DNA from: Ctenosaura bakeri
Lineage: Eukaryota; Chordata; Lepidosauria; Squamata; Iguanidae
Direction of reading: 5' to 3'
NCBI GenBank assembly: GCA_948474755.1
Contig: CAOLHI010004273.1
Coordinates: 61,020-125,019 of the forward strand
DNA: 64,000 nt
Part shown: positions 30,459 through 42,640 of the stretch, one piece after another
Position numbering within the stretch: position 1 is the first letter of the stretch
Layout of the letters: each line of letters starts with the position of its first letter
Position numbers and translations under genes: made by a program
The notes under the pieces: generated by a model
What the model saw: only the letters and a program-made list of their open reading frames with translations
Told to the model about the DNA's origin: nothing
Databases searched by the model: none

Positions 30459-30782
30459 ATAGTTCAACCTAAAATTTACATGCAAGGGAAATTACTGAAA
30501 TTGAGACCTGTTTATCAAGACTTGGGAAGGGATCCTGCAGGTGTGTAAATACCAATATGCTAGTACAACTTCTCTTACCCCATTTGGGAACAAGATTAAA
30601 TAAGCTTTAAAGTCCTAAATCAGAAATGTAAGTTGTACGTGTTAGAAGATATCCCATTATCTGTGTATATACAAAAAATGCATCTCCTGATGCAACTCAT
30701 TCTGTAACACTATGTACATAAAAAAATGTTATAATTATGACTTCTTGGACCCAAGCAGTTGATTATCTGGAGGAAATGGTTT

Positions 30783-30808
30783 TTTTGTTTGTTTGTTTGT
30801 TTATTTGT
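30783..30808. repeat. (GTTT)n simple repeat
   Basis: TTTTTTGTTTGTTTGTTTGT run, low complexity. Confidence 0.9.
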
Positions 30809-30970
30809 CGAGGGAGCTGCTTGACATGCCTTACTTTCATCTAACATTCTACAAGCAACTTCCAACCAATCCTATGCAATGAAGAAAAGCCAGCTAATAC
30901 CTACACAAAGCATTTAAAACATATTCTATAAACAAATAACAAACCTGAAAAAAATGCATACAAGTGAAAA

Positions 30971-31307
30971 TCTACTATATAAAAGTCAAAGTTTGTGAGT
31001 GATCTTGTCTGTCTGTATCAGGTGGGTGCAGGCTTCATATGATTGGCTGTGTGAGGTGAGAGGACCTCATATGGTTGGCTGACTGTGAGGCTTCAATGCA
31101 ATCCTGGTTCAGGGAGGGGCCTTTATAATTCTCAGCCAGAGAGCTCTGAATAGGCTGGTTGCTATGGAGACGAAGCCTAGCAGCAAGCCCCCCACCAACC
31201 CAACCTCTATATGTTAACAACTCTGAATACAGACTGGATTGGGGGGCATGGGCAAAAGTTAACAATGAGAAAATAAAATCCTGGGCAACCCTGGGTAAAT
31301 ACGCTAG
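30971..31307 (+). mobile_element. Nonautonomous Helitron
   Basis: Begins TCTACTATATAAAAGTCAAA after an A and ends GGGTAAATACGCTAG before a T, the canonical A|TC...CTAG|T arrangement with no target duplication. Just before the end is CCTGGGCAACCCTGGG, the decayed form of the GC-rich hairpin seen in reptile Helitrons, with stem positions altered in the direction expected from CpG decay. No Rep/helicase coding sequence. 337 bp. Confidence 0.8.
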
Positions 31308-31925
31308 TTGTCTATAAAATTAGAGTCTTGTTGCATTAAAAATGACTGCCAAAGATACAGAAGGTACACATACTGTTTTGTTATGCTTATTGATCAGTTT
31401 TATTCTGCAACTACAGGCACCCAGAACAACGTTATGCAATTAAGTAATACCAAATACAATGAACATATTAAGAAGTCATCAAAATAAAGAGGCTGAAAAT
31501 ACATAATTTGGTCCAGTTTCTGTAAATGAGAACACAATTCTACATTGCCCTTCTGCTAGTTCCTGTTTTAGAAATGTAATTCGACTGTCTCAAAATATTA
31601 AAGATCCCTCTGTTCTCTCTGCCCTATGACTCTGTTTTTCTAACCTTCCACAATCCTTTGCCAGTCTTTCCCATTTGTCCCCTACCATTCTCTGTCTACA
31701 GCAGCATTTCACCTCAAGATTTTTCCTTCCTCTTCAGTCAAGGCAGGCTGCGCCAGGCTGCAGAAAGAAGTAATGCAAGCCAGGAAGACAGGAATTGGTG
31801 CAAGACTTTTTTAAGCAATATCGGTCCTAGTAGCAAGGAGGAGGGGCACACCACCTGAGTGAACAAAATGTTTCTTGTCCCAGCACTGCTTCAAGCTAGT
31901 GGCTGTTGTTAAGTTTATTATTAAT

Positions 31926-32163
31926 TGTTGTTGTTGCTGCTGCTGCTGTTGTGTGACTTCCAGTCATTTCCAATTATTGGTGAACCTATCAGGGGTTTAC
32001 TTGGCAAGATATTTTCAGAGGAGTGTTGCCACTGCCTTCCTCTGAGGCTTAGAGAATGTTATTTCGCCAGGGTCATCTAGTGGGTTTCCACGGCCCGGTG
32101 GGGATTCAGACTCTGATCTCCTGGAGTCCCAGCCCAACACTCAAACCACTACTGGCTCTCTCA
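31926..32163 (-). repeat. SINE family A
   Basis: Reverse orientation with a (TTG/CTG)n tail, GTGTGACTTCCAGTCATTTC, TTGGCAAGATATTTTCAGAG, GGTCATCTAGTGGGTTTCCA, and head CTCAAACCACTACTGGCTC. Confidence 0.9.
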
Positions 32164-32169
32164 ACTTTA

Positions 32170-32800
32170 TTTATATCCTGCCTTTTCCTCACTTTACAAA
32201 TTTTAGAGATTACAATATAATAAAAACATGCAAAAGTCAGCTTTAAAACTAAACTATTAATCATATTGAAAATACACATTCTAAAAAGGATTTTTAAAAG
32301 TTAGTACCTCCTAAAACAATACTGCACTTAGAGACTTTTTGTTAAAAGCCTGCCTGAATAAAAAGAAGTCTTTGCCTGTCAACAGAGGGGGCAGGAAGAC
32401 ACTCCAGCCTCCCCAGGGAGAAAGTTCCAAAGTCTAGGGACAGCTACTGAGAAGGCCCTATCTTGTGTTCCCCCCAACAACAGCAGTGAAGGTGACAGGA
32501 CTGAACAAAGGGTCCCTCCTGTGGAACCCAAGGTCTGAGCAGGCTCATGGGGGAGATATGGTCTGTCAGATAGCCTGGACCTAAGCCATACAGGGCTTTA
32601 TCACCAGTACTTTGAATTGTGCCAGGAAACAGAACCACAGCCAGTCAAGCTGTTGGAACAGGGGAGTTGTATGATCCCTGTTATCAGCCTGTTAAGACAC
32701 TGGCTGCTTCCAACAACATGGGTCTGCACATCCAAAGAGGGTTTTCATCCCAATCCTTCTAGCCACTCCTCATCACAAACTCTTCAGAACATAAGATTAA
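32170..32800 (-). mobile_element. L2-type LINE 3' fragment
   Basis: On the minus strand the reading frames give the C-terminal LINE motifs QLDWLWF, AQFKVLV, ALYGLGPGYLTD, LRPWVPQEGPF and a final sequence running into AGGCAGGCTTTTAACAAAAA and the GGATATAAATAAAGT-like tail. It sits between two SINE copies. Broken by frameshifts. Confidence 0.75.
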
Positions 32801-32818
32801 GGTGAACTTGGAACATTT

Positions 32819-33288
32819 TTGTTGTGCATCTTCAAGTTGTTTCTGACTTATGGTGACCCTAAAGTGAACCTCTCACAGGGTATACTGGGTTTGAGAGTGT
32901 GTGATGCACCCACAGTCATCCAATGGGTTTGCATGGTCAAGCAGGGAGTCAAATCCTGGTCTCTAAGGTTGTAGTCCAATACTACACCAGGGTTTTCCAA
33001 ACAGTGTGTCACTTGTAGCGTGTTGGTGTGTTGCCTCCCTGGCTGAGAAAGACCGACTCCACCCAAGCCTGGCCCACTGCCGTCACTCTCATCAGGGTCT
33101 TTCCCTGGCAAGAGCGGTGGCAGCAAGCCAGGGCCAGGTGGGAGAGGGCTCCCTTCTCCCCTGCCATTGCACTGTTTAACCTCCATTTTGCTAGTAAAGC
33201 TGAATTACTGTGTCACGAAATGATGCATGTCTAAAGTGTCTCACCAACATGAAAAGTGTGGAAAGCTCTGCTCTACACCATGCTGTCT
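32819..33288 (-). repeat. SINE family A, split by an hAT insertion
   Basis: Body at 32819-32997 (CATCTTCAAGTTGTTTCTGA, CTTATGGTGACCCTAAAG, TCAAATCCTGGTCTCTAAGG, TTGTAGTCCAATACTACAC). The missing end of the tRNA head, CCATGCTGTCTCTC, resumes after the hAT element at about 33279. Confidence 0.85.
32998..33270. mobile_element. hAT MITE inserted in the SINE head
   Basis: Ends CAGGGTTTTCCAAACAGTGT and AAAAGTGTGGAAAGCTCTG; interior GTGTCACGAAATGATGCATG. The 8-bp flanks TACTACAC (32990-32997) and CTCTACAC (33271-33278) match at six positions. 273 bp, no transposase. Confidence 0.8.
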
Positions 33289-33299
33289 CTCAACTTGGA

Positions 33300-35180
33300 C
33301 CGTATCATTGTAAAATTCTACAAGACTTGGAATGGGTGAAGCAGGATTTCCCCACTGTAAAGTGAGGTCTAACCATGAGACGATGTAACCTATCAAATGT
33401 AGAAACACCCTATAGCTCCCAGCCAATGCTCGTGAGAAGGGGTGATATAGTATGACCTCAAAGGGTCGTGGCTGACAAAATAAAAACAAACCACTTTACT
33501 GAAAAGGCTATTTGGAGACTGAATGGAAGTGAATGTGGGAGATGCAAGTTCATGTCCCTGTTCCATTATAAAGTTCACTAGATAGTCTTGGGCAAGTCAT
33601 TTTCAGAGCTGACTCACAGTACAGCTGTGAGGCTAATATACTGCTCTGCAGTGTAATAATATCAGTATCTGGAACTGCCAGCACTGAGCAATCAAGCAGT
33701 ATGAGAAGAACGTTATTGAGTGAGGTACAAAAGGAGTCTATAATATCCTGAATTTAATTACTTTGTGAATCCCATTCGATTCACTTAACAATGTCAAATT
33801 CTAATTCTAATCTAAAAAAGGTTTATCATTTTATACTTGAGTTTACTGAAAATGACCATTTCTTATCTTTTGCAGTTGAGAACTAATACCATGAGATTCA
33901 GTAGTCCGCATGGCAGGCCATTATGTCATTCTGACTAATTTGTTGTAAGCTCTGCCTCAAGGTCAAACAGCGAGTAAATCCCTGCAGTGTCAACCCAGAC
34001 TCTGCCCGAGTTTAGAATGAGGTCAATATGGCTTTATTTCTTCACTCCTCAGTCCTAGGCTGATGTGATGGAGTGTGGGCACAAGAGTTGAAGGTGCTGT
34101 TACACTCATTTACACATATACAACCAAATAAGTACTAGGCAAGTTCACCCTTTCCTCTCCCTGCCACACACCCCCATTCTAAATGACTACAAAAAAGAGA
34201 TCACAATCTCATTCAGTTAGAGACGGGTTCCCCAGTCCTAGCTGCAACCTAACAGATAAAAATAATCCTTCAGTGTTTGAAAGCTATAAATTAACATACA
34301 TATATATATATATATATATATTCCTTTTTTTAAAAAAAAGATGTATATTTATAAAAGGGGAAAAATGTGTGGATTTGTGTATGTAACAAGAGAGAGAAAA
34401 GTACTATTATACAAAATTAACAGAGGAATTCAATGGCTTCCCTGAGAGCATAGCAAGAGGCGGAGACAAAATGGGGAGAGATAATGCAGAAGACACTGAA
34501 GCAAAATAATCTAGTCACATTCAAAGGCTGTTACTAAAAGATATACATCACCTAAATTGCTAACGTTTATATTGCTGAAAATGATATATTGTAATTTTTG
34601 TCTTGTTGACACTGTTGCTATGTTTCAGACTGTGATTTTAATTGCTGTAAGGCAACTTGTCTAATACGCATGTATAAAAAAAATCCAGCAAACAAAAAAA
34701 AAAGTTTAATCACATTTATATCTTTCACTAAGCATTCCCACCTTAAAACTGTTGTTTGTAGAATCCTACAAATCCCACTTTCTTTTTAATGGCCAGAATC
34801 TATAGGTGCCTTAAAAATATAAAACTACTTTAAATCTTGTGACAAAAGATAATTACTGACCCAGTTTTAAGACTATTTTGCCACAAAATGCTTTGCATGA
34901 AATTTTGAAAGCTGGCTTCAGAAAGTTTAATTGTGAAATTTTAGGTAAATCCCAGAAATGCAATAGGAGGAAACTGTACATGATGTGACTCAGCGGGTGG
35001 TGTTATCCTTTGCATCCAGGAACTACCATTTTAAAACCACAAACCACACAACACTAGTTGGACTGGAAAATAGAGGGAAGCATACTATGACCTCTGACAT
35101 CAGCCAAGAGACCAAAGTTCCTAGTAAATTTACTCCCACAGTCTTTCAGGAAAGACACAATTTTACAGGGCGACTGGCCT
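33300..35180. other. Intergenic stretch
   Basis: No gene recognised. Contains a weak SINE-like TAGTCTTGGGCAAGTCATTT at about 33580 and an (AT)n microsatellite at 34299-34321. Confidence 0.6.
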
Positions 35181-35185
35181 AAACT

Positions 35186-35396
35186 GGTGTGATATGACAG
35201 CTTAAGTGCTGGGCTAGGACTCTGGGAGACCAGGGTTTGAATACCCATGAAGCCACTGAAACCCACTGGGCGACCTTGAACAAGTCATGCTTTCTCTGCC
35301 TTAGAGGAAGGCAATGGCATATCTGAATAAATCTTGCCAAGAAAGTCCCATGATAGGGACACCATAAGTTGGAAATGACTTAAAGGCACACAACAA
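35186..35396 (+). repeat. SINE family A
   Basis: TGATATGACAGCTTAAGTGC head, GGGTTTGAATACCCATGAAG, GAAACCCACTGGGCGACCTT, AAATCTTGCCAAGAAAGTCC, tail GACTTAAAGGCACACAACAA. Confidence 0.9.
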
Positions 35397-36560
35397 GAGT
35401 AGCCTGGCTATAGAAGGAGCAGCTGCAGAGACCTTGTTCCTTCCATCTCTGACAACAAGAATACTTGAATTTAACTTCTACTTGCTCTGAGGATATAGAA
35501 CCCAAAGGAAACATTACCCCAACAGCCCAATTCATCAAAGAGGGAGAGATCAAAGCATTTTAATTTAATTAGAATTCTAATTATTCTTTATTGCCAGATA
35601 CTATATACCTTGAGAACAATTTGACTGAAAAATCAGCTATAAATGTTTTCAAAACAAACAAATAAATGGCACAAGAGAGAATCCCTTCATTTTTCCACAT
35701 TCAAACAAATATTTTAATTTCTTGCAATATCAAGAATGGCAAAAAAAAACACCAGCCATTTTCAATACAATCCTTGAAAAAACAAAAACTTTCATTAAAT
35801 TTATTTTCCACCAATCTATATTATTTTGGAAGAAAGAAATAAAACAGTAAACCAGAGGTAATTTTCACTTTGTAACAATGCTCTCCAAGTAAGAAAAAAA
35901 CTTGTTTACCATTTTTTAGAACAGAGATATCTCTTGTCTCAGGTATGAGCTCTCAAATGTTCAGAGGAAAACAGAAGAGTTCTATGTTATGTATTAAACA
36001 GGTGACTAGGAAAACAAAGAATTACAGAAAGTGAAAAGTTATGTTGCTAGTCTTCAATTTGGTAAGGATACAAGGACAAATTTACTGAGAGCCCATCCAG
36101 AGAGATGGGAAAAACTAGAAACTTTGTAGTTTTGTTCCTGTCCTCTCCATTTGTTTTTGTCTGTTTTTTGAGAACTACATGGCATTTTCCCCATCATGAA
36201 GTATTACCAGGGAAGTTCCATCACTAGCAAGGACTTTTTATTCCCACTTCCCAGATCAGTGCTTCCCAAAATGAAATGTACCTCTCCATGGCTGCCTGTG
36301 TTATCTTGGAACAAGTAAGATGGCTGCCACGAAGAATCACAGTGACTGTTTCCAGGGCAGTAGATTCAACAGAAGTGAAACAAGTGAAAGAGGAACGCTA
36401 CCAAGAATAGAAATTGATCTTAATGCTTAACTAGTTTAATATTGCTTAAGCACATTAACACTTTGACTATAACTCCTGAATAATAATTAAAAAGACTCGG
36501 TGGAAATGGGAGAAAATCAGTTTCTGAAAGGTCAAGTCGAAGGCTTTCATGGCCGGAATC

Positions 36561-36806
36561 CATAGGTTGTTGTAGGTTTTCTGGGCTTTGAGGCCGTGTT
36601 CTATTAGTATTTTCTCCTGATGTTTCACCTGCATCTGTGGCTGGCATCTTCAGAGGATCTGGTGGCATGGAAGTGAGACACAGTACATATATGTGTGTAG
36701 TCTCTGGGTGGGAGGGAGCAATTTGCATGTGACCTGTGTGATGGCCTGTTGTTAAATGGGATATCCCCCAGAGTGTATTGTTAGTCAGGGGATATGCTTA
36801 ACAGTG
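36561..36806. repeat. Penelope-like element terminal repeat, left copy
   Basis: GGTTGTTGTAGGTTTTCTGG ... CATCTTCAGAGGATCTGGTG ... GTTAGTCAGGGGATATGCTT. It is the reverse complement, with scattered differences, of 38506-38757. The extra GTCGAAGGCTTTCATGGCCG at its outer edge is the typical outer end of this squamate family. Confidence 0.9.
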
Positions 36807-36817
36807 AGTTAAATACA

Positions 36818-37453
36818 TTAGCAACCCATTGTATTGTTCCCTGTAGAGACACCTCCAGAGTCTGGGTGGTGTTCATCTGCATATTTTTGAGTCTTGATTT
36901 TAGTGTTCTTCAGTACTGGTAGCCAAATCTTGTTTACTTTCCGAGTTTCTTCTTTCCTATTGAAATTGTCCATGTGTTTATGGATTTCAGTGGCCTCTCT
37001 GTGTAGTCTGACATAGTAGTTGTCAGAATGGTCCAGAATTTCTGTGCTTTCAAAAAGCATTCTGTGTCCAGGTTGGTTTATAAGATGTTCTGCTACTGCT
37101 GATTTTTCTGGATGGGTCAGTCTGCAGTGTCTTTCGTGTTCTTCAATTTGTGTCAGGATGCTGCATTTTGTAGTCCCTATGTAGACCTGCCCACAGCTCC
37201 AAGGTATTCGGTAAACTCCTGCAGAAGTTAGGGGATCCTTCTTGTCCTTTGCTGAATGTAGCATTTGTTGAATTTTCTTGGTGGGTCTGTAGATTGTTTG
37301 AGGGTTATGTTTCTTCATCAATTTCCCTATACAGTCAGTGATCCCTTTGATGTATGGTAAAAACACATTCCCTTTGGTCAGCTGCTTATCTTCACTGCTG
37401 CAGGTTTTTCCGGGTCTTGAGGCTCTTCTGATGTCTGAATCCGGCATAACCAC
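36818..37453 (-). pseudogene. Penelope-like GIY-YIG endonuclease part
   Basis: 211 open codons. The GVY...YIG core is followed by a conserved Arg/His-rich segment (EEHERHCRL), SAVAEHLI and NYYVRLHREATEIHKH, giving the Tyr, Glu and Asn positions expected of the family. YIGTTKCS replaces the more usual YIGTTKRS. The frame is shifted relative to the RT part. Confidence 0.85.
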
Positions 37454-37841
37454 TGGCCTGTAGAGCCCAGTTTAGATGGTTCAGTTCATCTTTCAGGAGG
37501 TGGGGTTCACAAATTCTTCTTGCGCGGTCTACCAGAGGTTTTATTGTGTTCCGTTTTTGTCCTGAGTAATGGTTGGAGTTTTTGTGTAGATATCTGTCAG
37601 TGTGTGTAGGTTTTCTGCAAACTGTGTGGCCCAACTGTTGGTTAGGTTTGCGGATGACCAGGACATCCAGAAATGGTAGTCTTTCTTCATTTTCTTTTTC
37701 CATGGTAAATTGGATGTTCAGGTGGCTGTTGTTCAGAAGGTCCAGAAACATAGTCAATTCTTCTTCTCCGTGGTTCCAAACAGTGAAAGTGTCATCCACA
37801 TAACGGAACCATATAGTGGGCTTTTTTGTTGCCGTTTCCAA
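37392..37841 (-). pseudogene. Penelope-like RT, catalytic half
   Basis: 149 codons: FRYVDDTFTVW (YVDD catalytic aspartates intact), LPFLDVLVIRKPN, CRKPTHTDRYLHKNSNHYSG, VDRARRICEPHLL. These are signature Penelope RT motifs. Confidence 0.85.
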
Positions 37842-38505
37842 GGCTTGCTTTTCAGTGTTCCATGTAAAAATTTGCTATCATGAGGCTAAGTAGGCTTCCC
37901 ATGGCAACCCCATCTCTTTGTTCATAGAACTCATTGTCCCCCTGGAAGTAGCTTTTGGTGAGGCAATGTTGAAACCAGGCTGTGATGTCTTTGGGAAAAA
38001 TTCGGTTGATGAGTGCAATGGTGTCCACTATGGGAAGTCCATAAAGTCTGGGTGGGAGAACCTCAGATTTGTATAGCTGTTGGCGTGTTTTTGGATGAAT
38101 TGAGGAATTTTTGATCAAGGTGTTGGTTTTCCTGGTGATTTTATTGGTCGAGTCATGTTTCAGTTTTTTGTAAGTTGTAGGATCCAGGAGTTCCCTGATT
38201 TTCTGTTTGTATTGTTCTGTTTTCATGATTACTGTGGCATTGCCCTTGTCTGCTGGGAGAATGATGATTTCTGAGTCAAAATTGAAATCCTTAATGGCTT
38301 TTCTTTCTTCGTTATGTTGCTATGTGGTGGTTTTGCCCTGCGTAGGATCCTTGCTGTTTCCCCTCTTACCTCCTCCACTTCCTCCTCAGGGAGATGGTGA
38401 ATGGCGGATTCAATATTAGCGATGATGTCTTCTACCAGGATTCTGGTGGTGGTCACAGCAAAGTTGCCTCCCTTGGCTAGGATGGATGTTTCTTCGTCAG
38501 ACTGT

Positions 38506-38757
38506 TATGCATATCCCCTGACTAACAATACACCCTGGGGAATATCGCATTTGACAATAGGCCATCACACAGGCCAACTGTAACACATGCAAATTGCTCC
38601 CTTCCACCCAGGGACTAAACAAGTATATATACTCTGTTTCACTTCCATGCCACCAGATCCTCTGAAGATGCCAGCCACAGATGCAGGCAAAATGTCAGGT
38701 GAAAATACTAATAGAACATGGTCTCAAAGCCTGGAAAACCCACAACAACCTACAATT
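38506..38757. repeat. Penelope-like element terminal repeat, right copy (inverted)
   Basis: Reads GCATATCCCCTGACTAACAA ... CACCAGATCCTCTGAAGATG ... AAAACCCACAACAACCTACA, inverted relative to the left copy. Lacks the outer GGCTTTCATGG segment. Confidence 0.9.
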
Positions 38758-38769
38758 TCTGAAATGTTG

Positions 38770-41700
38770 ATTGTGTCTAGATATGACACATCATGAGTGA
38801 GCGCATACGAGGAAAAAAACATGAGGGAGGAAGGAGTTAAGGAAACCCAGGATATTTGAAGAAAGAGTTTGTATGCAAAACCATGTATAGGAAAGATCAA
38901 AACAAAAAGAACTGGTAAGCCTCAATACTTCCTGGGACTTTTTTCCTTTCTGGATAAGCCCCGAGACATTCCGTTCCCAATCAGCCTGGTACTCTGCACC
39001 TCTTTTCAGAAGAACGAGTTGCATGTTCTCCCAGAACATAAAGGGAGGAATGTCCACTAAACCACCTACATCACGGTGCACTTGCTCCAGAGCCCATAAG
39101 ATAGGACCACTGAATTTGCAACTGAAGAGCTCAAAAGACCCAAGGCACCTGCTGCATTTTGGGCAACTAGAAATGACACTGGATCACTTCTAGTCATCAT
39201 TTGGGCTGTTGATGAGGCATTCATGATGATCCCTCAACATAACATTTTAATGTATTTTAAAACAGTTTTATGGGTGAGAGGAAGTTCTGCCCAAAAAAAG
39301 AGGTGTTTACTGCTTGGCTGCATATGCTGAATGGGAAATCTCCTGTTCAGCTGTAACTTAGCCTGTAATTAAAGCTGAAGCATGTACAAATTCTTAAGTT
39401 TCTGCTTTGCTTCTATGTATCATATTTCGAAATAGAGACCTGCACTCTTGTATTCTTTCCCAACAATATGTATGCTAACATTGCTAACATAGATACAAAA
39501 ACAGACATAACCAGGATGTTTTTCTACACATTCTTCTGTATTCACACTAACACAACAAGCAGAAGAAAGGCTCCAAGTAAAAAGATTCACATTCTTGGAA
39601 AAGTAGGCAGACATGTCTCAGATTAAAGAATGGCAAATATTCAGATTTACAGAGTTGAACCTAAAGGGCATGAATACAATTCACTCATGCAATGCTGCCT
39701 TGCTGGCTCCTTCTTCCCAATGCAAGTGCTTGTAGCCCTGCAGAAGTCATAGGGGAAAGGGAGAAAGAAACCCTTTGATCACTGAGGGGGACATTTGAGG
39801 GGCTGCAGCACAAGTGATTCACCAGTTTTTAGAAACAATATTTGTATAGGTGAAAAGCCCTTCCACTGGTGTCAGTCACCTCAAAATCCAAGCCATAATG
39901 AGTGGAAGTAGGAAACTGAAGCATTTTTTTTCCTTCTTCTTTTTCAAATACTCCAAATTTTTGGAAGCGTTGGATGTTCTGACTTGAAAAAATAAATTTC
40001 ACTGAAGCTGCTGACAACTGAAAATACTTTCAGAGTGCTAAATTGTAATTTTAAGAAGGGCATAGAATGTTTTTTAAAGGGTTGAGAACACAGTCTGAGC
40101 AGAAATTACGTAATGAGTACGTGCTGTTTCTGTAGCAACATCAATGATTACTTCCAGAGCAAGGCATGAAGAAAGAATTCTCAACATCCTTAAAGTCCTG
40201 TAAGGGGAGAACAGATATTTTCAGCGACACTGGTGTGTGTGCCTGTGTGTGTGTGTAAATATCCATTTGTCTTGGTGCTGGGGACATCTCCTTCATATAC
40301 GCATATATTTTATCCATGGTAATTTTAAATCCTCCTAATTTTTTTCTCCTTACCCATTTATGCAAAAAGAAGGTTTAAACATGCACTTTAAATGTGTATT
40401 AATATAATGTTAACCTTCAGGCAGAAGGAAGCTGTGGGCTATGCAGCTGGGGAAAAAGATATATTTGACTTCTAATTGCAATTTACATACTACATATCTT
40501 AGATTGGCCTTAATATTCTTTACAGCACTAAGAGCATTTGAGGACTTTAGCAATATAACACATTTGCCCTTCAGAATTTGCAATGTTGTTAATATTTCAG
40601 TACTTCATATTTGTTGTAGTTCCAGTTAACTGATCCTTCAGTGCTGTTAGCCTTACAGCGGATAGGGATTTAAATTGTGGGATTTACCAGTTGATATACC
40701 TATCTACTCATGGAAGCTATTTAACATGCTCAATGTAAAACCAAGCATACAGATTATGCACAGGGAAGAAGTAATGACCACTGTGGGGCAAGTACCAATC
40801 AAAACCAATCTAATTACTTGTGGGAAAACACAGCCTAAGCTAAATGAGATAAGATCAGTATTCTACTCCTTCCAATCAAACAAACCTGGACAATTAAAAG
40901 GTTCCTCGGGTCATGGCATACGTGTTACTGGTCTTTCACATTTTCCCTTCCCCTCTAATAGAAACTGTTTTTCTCTAAGTGTGCAAAACAATATTTTAAA
41001 ACCCACAAAGTAGTCAACAGCCAAAAATATCAAATGAAAGAATTATAGGCATCAGATCAGCAGCTATTAAATGCCAAAGGTTAGAAAAGGGTTTTCACCA
41101 GAGTCCTTAAGATTCAAAATGAAGACGACTGGCAGATTTTCTTAAGGATATATTCCACGACTGCATCATCAGTGTTCACAGTACTAAAGGCCACACTCAA
41201 CTAAATAACAGTATCTGGAATTTTTCAAGACCAGTTAACTGAGGGAAGTATGTGGGTAGACCTTGCTTCATGTACACTTGCACCCATACTGTTTAGGCCT
41301 GAAAAGAGTCCAGGAATAAACTGGGTGCAGCTATCAGAGTACTAAAACCATGTCCTCCCTATGGCAAGCCCAGACTGAGAGATGAGCTGTCACAACTTCT
41401 CAAGTATCTTGGACGAAAAGAGGGATGAAAAAACATATGAATATAAAGGCACAGTGAAGTGAGGTATATCTTCTGGAAAATTTTCTGATGCCCTAAAGCA
41501 GTGCTTTGGAGTTGTACTCAACCGTGTGGGATCCTAGTGAGTAGGCCTTCCCTCCTATTTTCATATTTCTCTGCCCCACAAAAATGCCCTTAAGGCCTCC
41601 AGGAAGTGCAATTAGCAATTTCTTCGCATTTTCATCCTCCTCTCACTTGACTTCATTCCTGAATGGAATAAAACAGCTAATCATGCACCCCAGAGGTATG

Positions 41701-42455
41701 AGCAGCATGTTATCCAATTTTTGCTGAAAATACTGGGAAAAGAGACAGGACTACTTGGAGGCTCAAAAACAGTGTGCGGACATGTGCACAGCTGGAGGGG
41801 TGCACCCTGCTCCTCATTGACTGGAATCAGACTAACATCCAATTTAATACAGTTTATTCGTTAAAGAGACCCTTTTAAAAACATATACCATGTTAATTTT
41901 ATGTGATACATAAATATCTTAATGATATAAGTACTTGAGCTAAAATATTTGACCAGAACATAATCCATACTTACAGTGCATTTCTGTAAATATAATTTAT
42001 ATTAGGAATTAATTAATTACAATTTTGCAATGGCCTGTATGACTTGTACTATATCTATATGTTTGTAATAATTTATGGACTTATCTTACAAAGGAATAAA
42101 GTATTTTCCCTTAAATAATACATAGAAAATATCCAACCTACATCTTTATAAAGGGCTGCAAACAGATGAGTTACAAAGATAGCAGGACTTGAAAAAGAGT
42201 CATTGCCTGCAAGTATATCTCTAAGGATTAAAAAAGATAAGGTCCCAGATTTTCCAGGATCTTATCTCTTACTGTTTTGGTAAGGGAATGTCTCTGTTCA
42301 AAACAATTTGGATCAAAGGAAACGGCACTCAGAAACACAGTTTTAACACTCTCTTCTGCGTCACTTTCATTATCCTGACTGGTCACCAAAGCTGCTATTT
42401 GTTTTGCAAGTAACATCAACAGGACAAATCTAAACTTTATGGTAGAAGAAGTCTT
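38770..42455. other. Intergenic stretch
   Basis: AT-rich sequence without recognisable exon or large repeat. A (GT)n tract lies at about 40231-40256. Open runs at 40675-41013 (plus) and elsewhere have no family signature. Confidence 0.6.
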
Positions 42456-42459
42456 AGAA

Positions 42460-42640
42460 CAGTGCTTCACGCTATCTGATGTGGCACACCAGAATTTTTT
42501 CCTCATAGTGCCAGGGAACCAGTACCAATCATATGCCATGCTATTATTGTATTTGCATAGCTTCCGGGAAACACAGCTCATGATAGCGGCCAATGGCTTA
42601 TGCAGCAGCACTACTGCACAAACCACTATGAGTAGCAATG
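42460..42640. mobile_element. hAT MITE
   Basis: Starts CAGTGCTTCACGCTATCTGA and ends with the partial complement ACTATGAGTAGCAATG; interior TGTGGCACACCAGAATTTTT and TAGTGCCAGGGAACCAGTAC. 8-bp flanks TCTTAGAA (42452-42459) and ATTTAGAA (42641-42648) match at six positions. 181 bp. Confidence 0.75.

Larger units (their letters stand above)
36530..38755 (-). mobile_element. Penelope-like element (RT + GIY-YIG), with inverted terminal repeats
   Basis: Minus-strand element of about 2.2 kb. In order: an N-terminal helical region (38456-38230), the finger/palm of a Penelope-type RT (38226-37852; SYFQGDNEFYEQRDGVAMGS), the catalytic FRYVDDTFTVW (37841-37392), then a GIY-YIG endonuclease (GVYRIPWSCGQVYIGTTKCS near 37210, SAVAEH, NYYVRLHREATEI). 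Two frameshifts (about 38310 and 37430) and a stop near 37850 break it, so it is inactive. Ends carry about 245-bp inverted repeats. A 9-bp TTTCTGAAA flanks both sides (36521-36529 and 38756-38764), a convincing target-site duplication. Penelope group by domain order; subfamily not assigned. Confidence 0.92.

Noticed and set aside
36521..38764. LTR retrotransposon or endogenous retrovirus
   Set aside because: No gag, protease, integrase or primer-binding site; the RT motifs and GIY-YIG domain are Penelope-type and the terminal repeats are inverted.
40675..41013. 112-codon plus-strand open frame
   Set aside because: No recognised domain or exon signals in AT-rich DNA; length is within chance for a 64-kb window.
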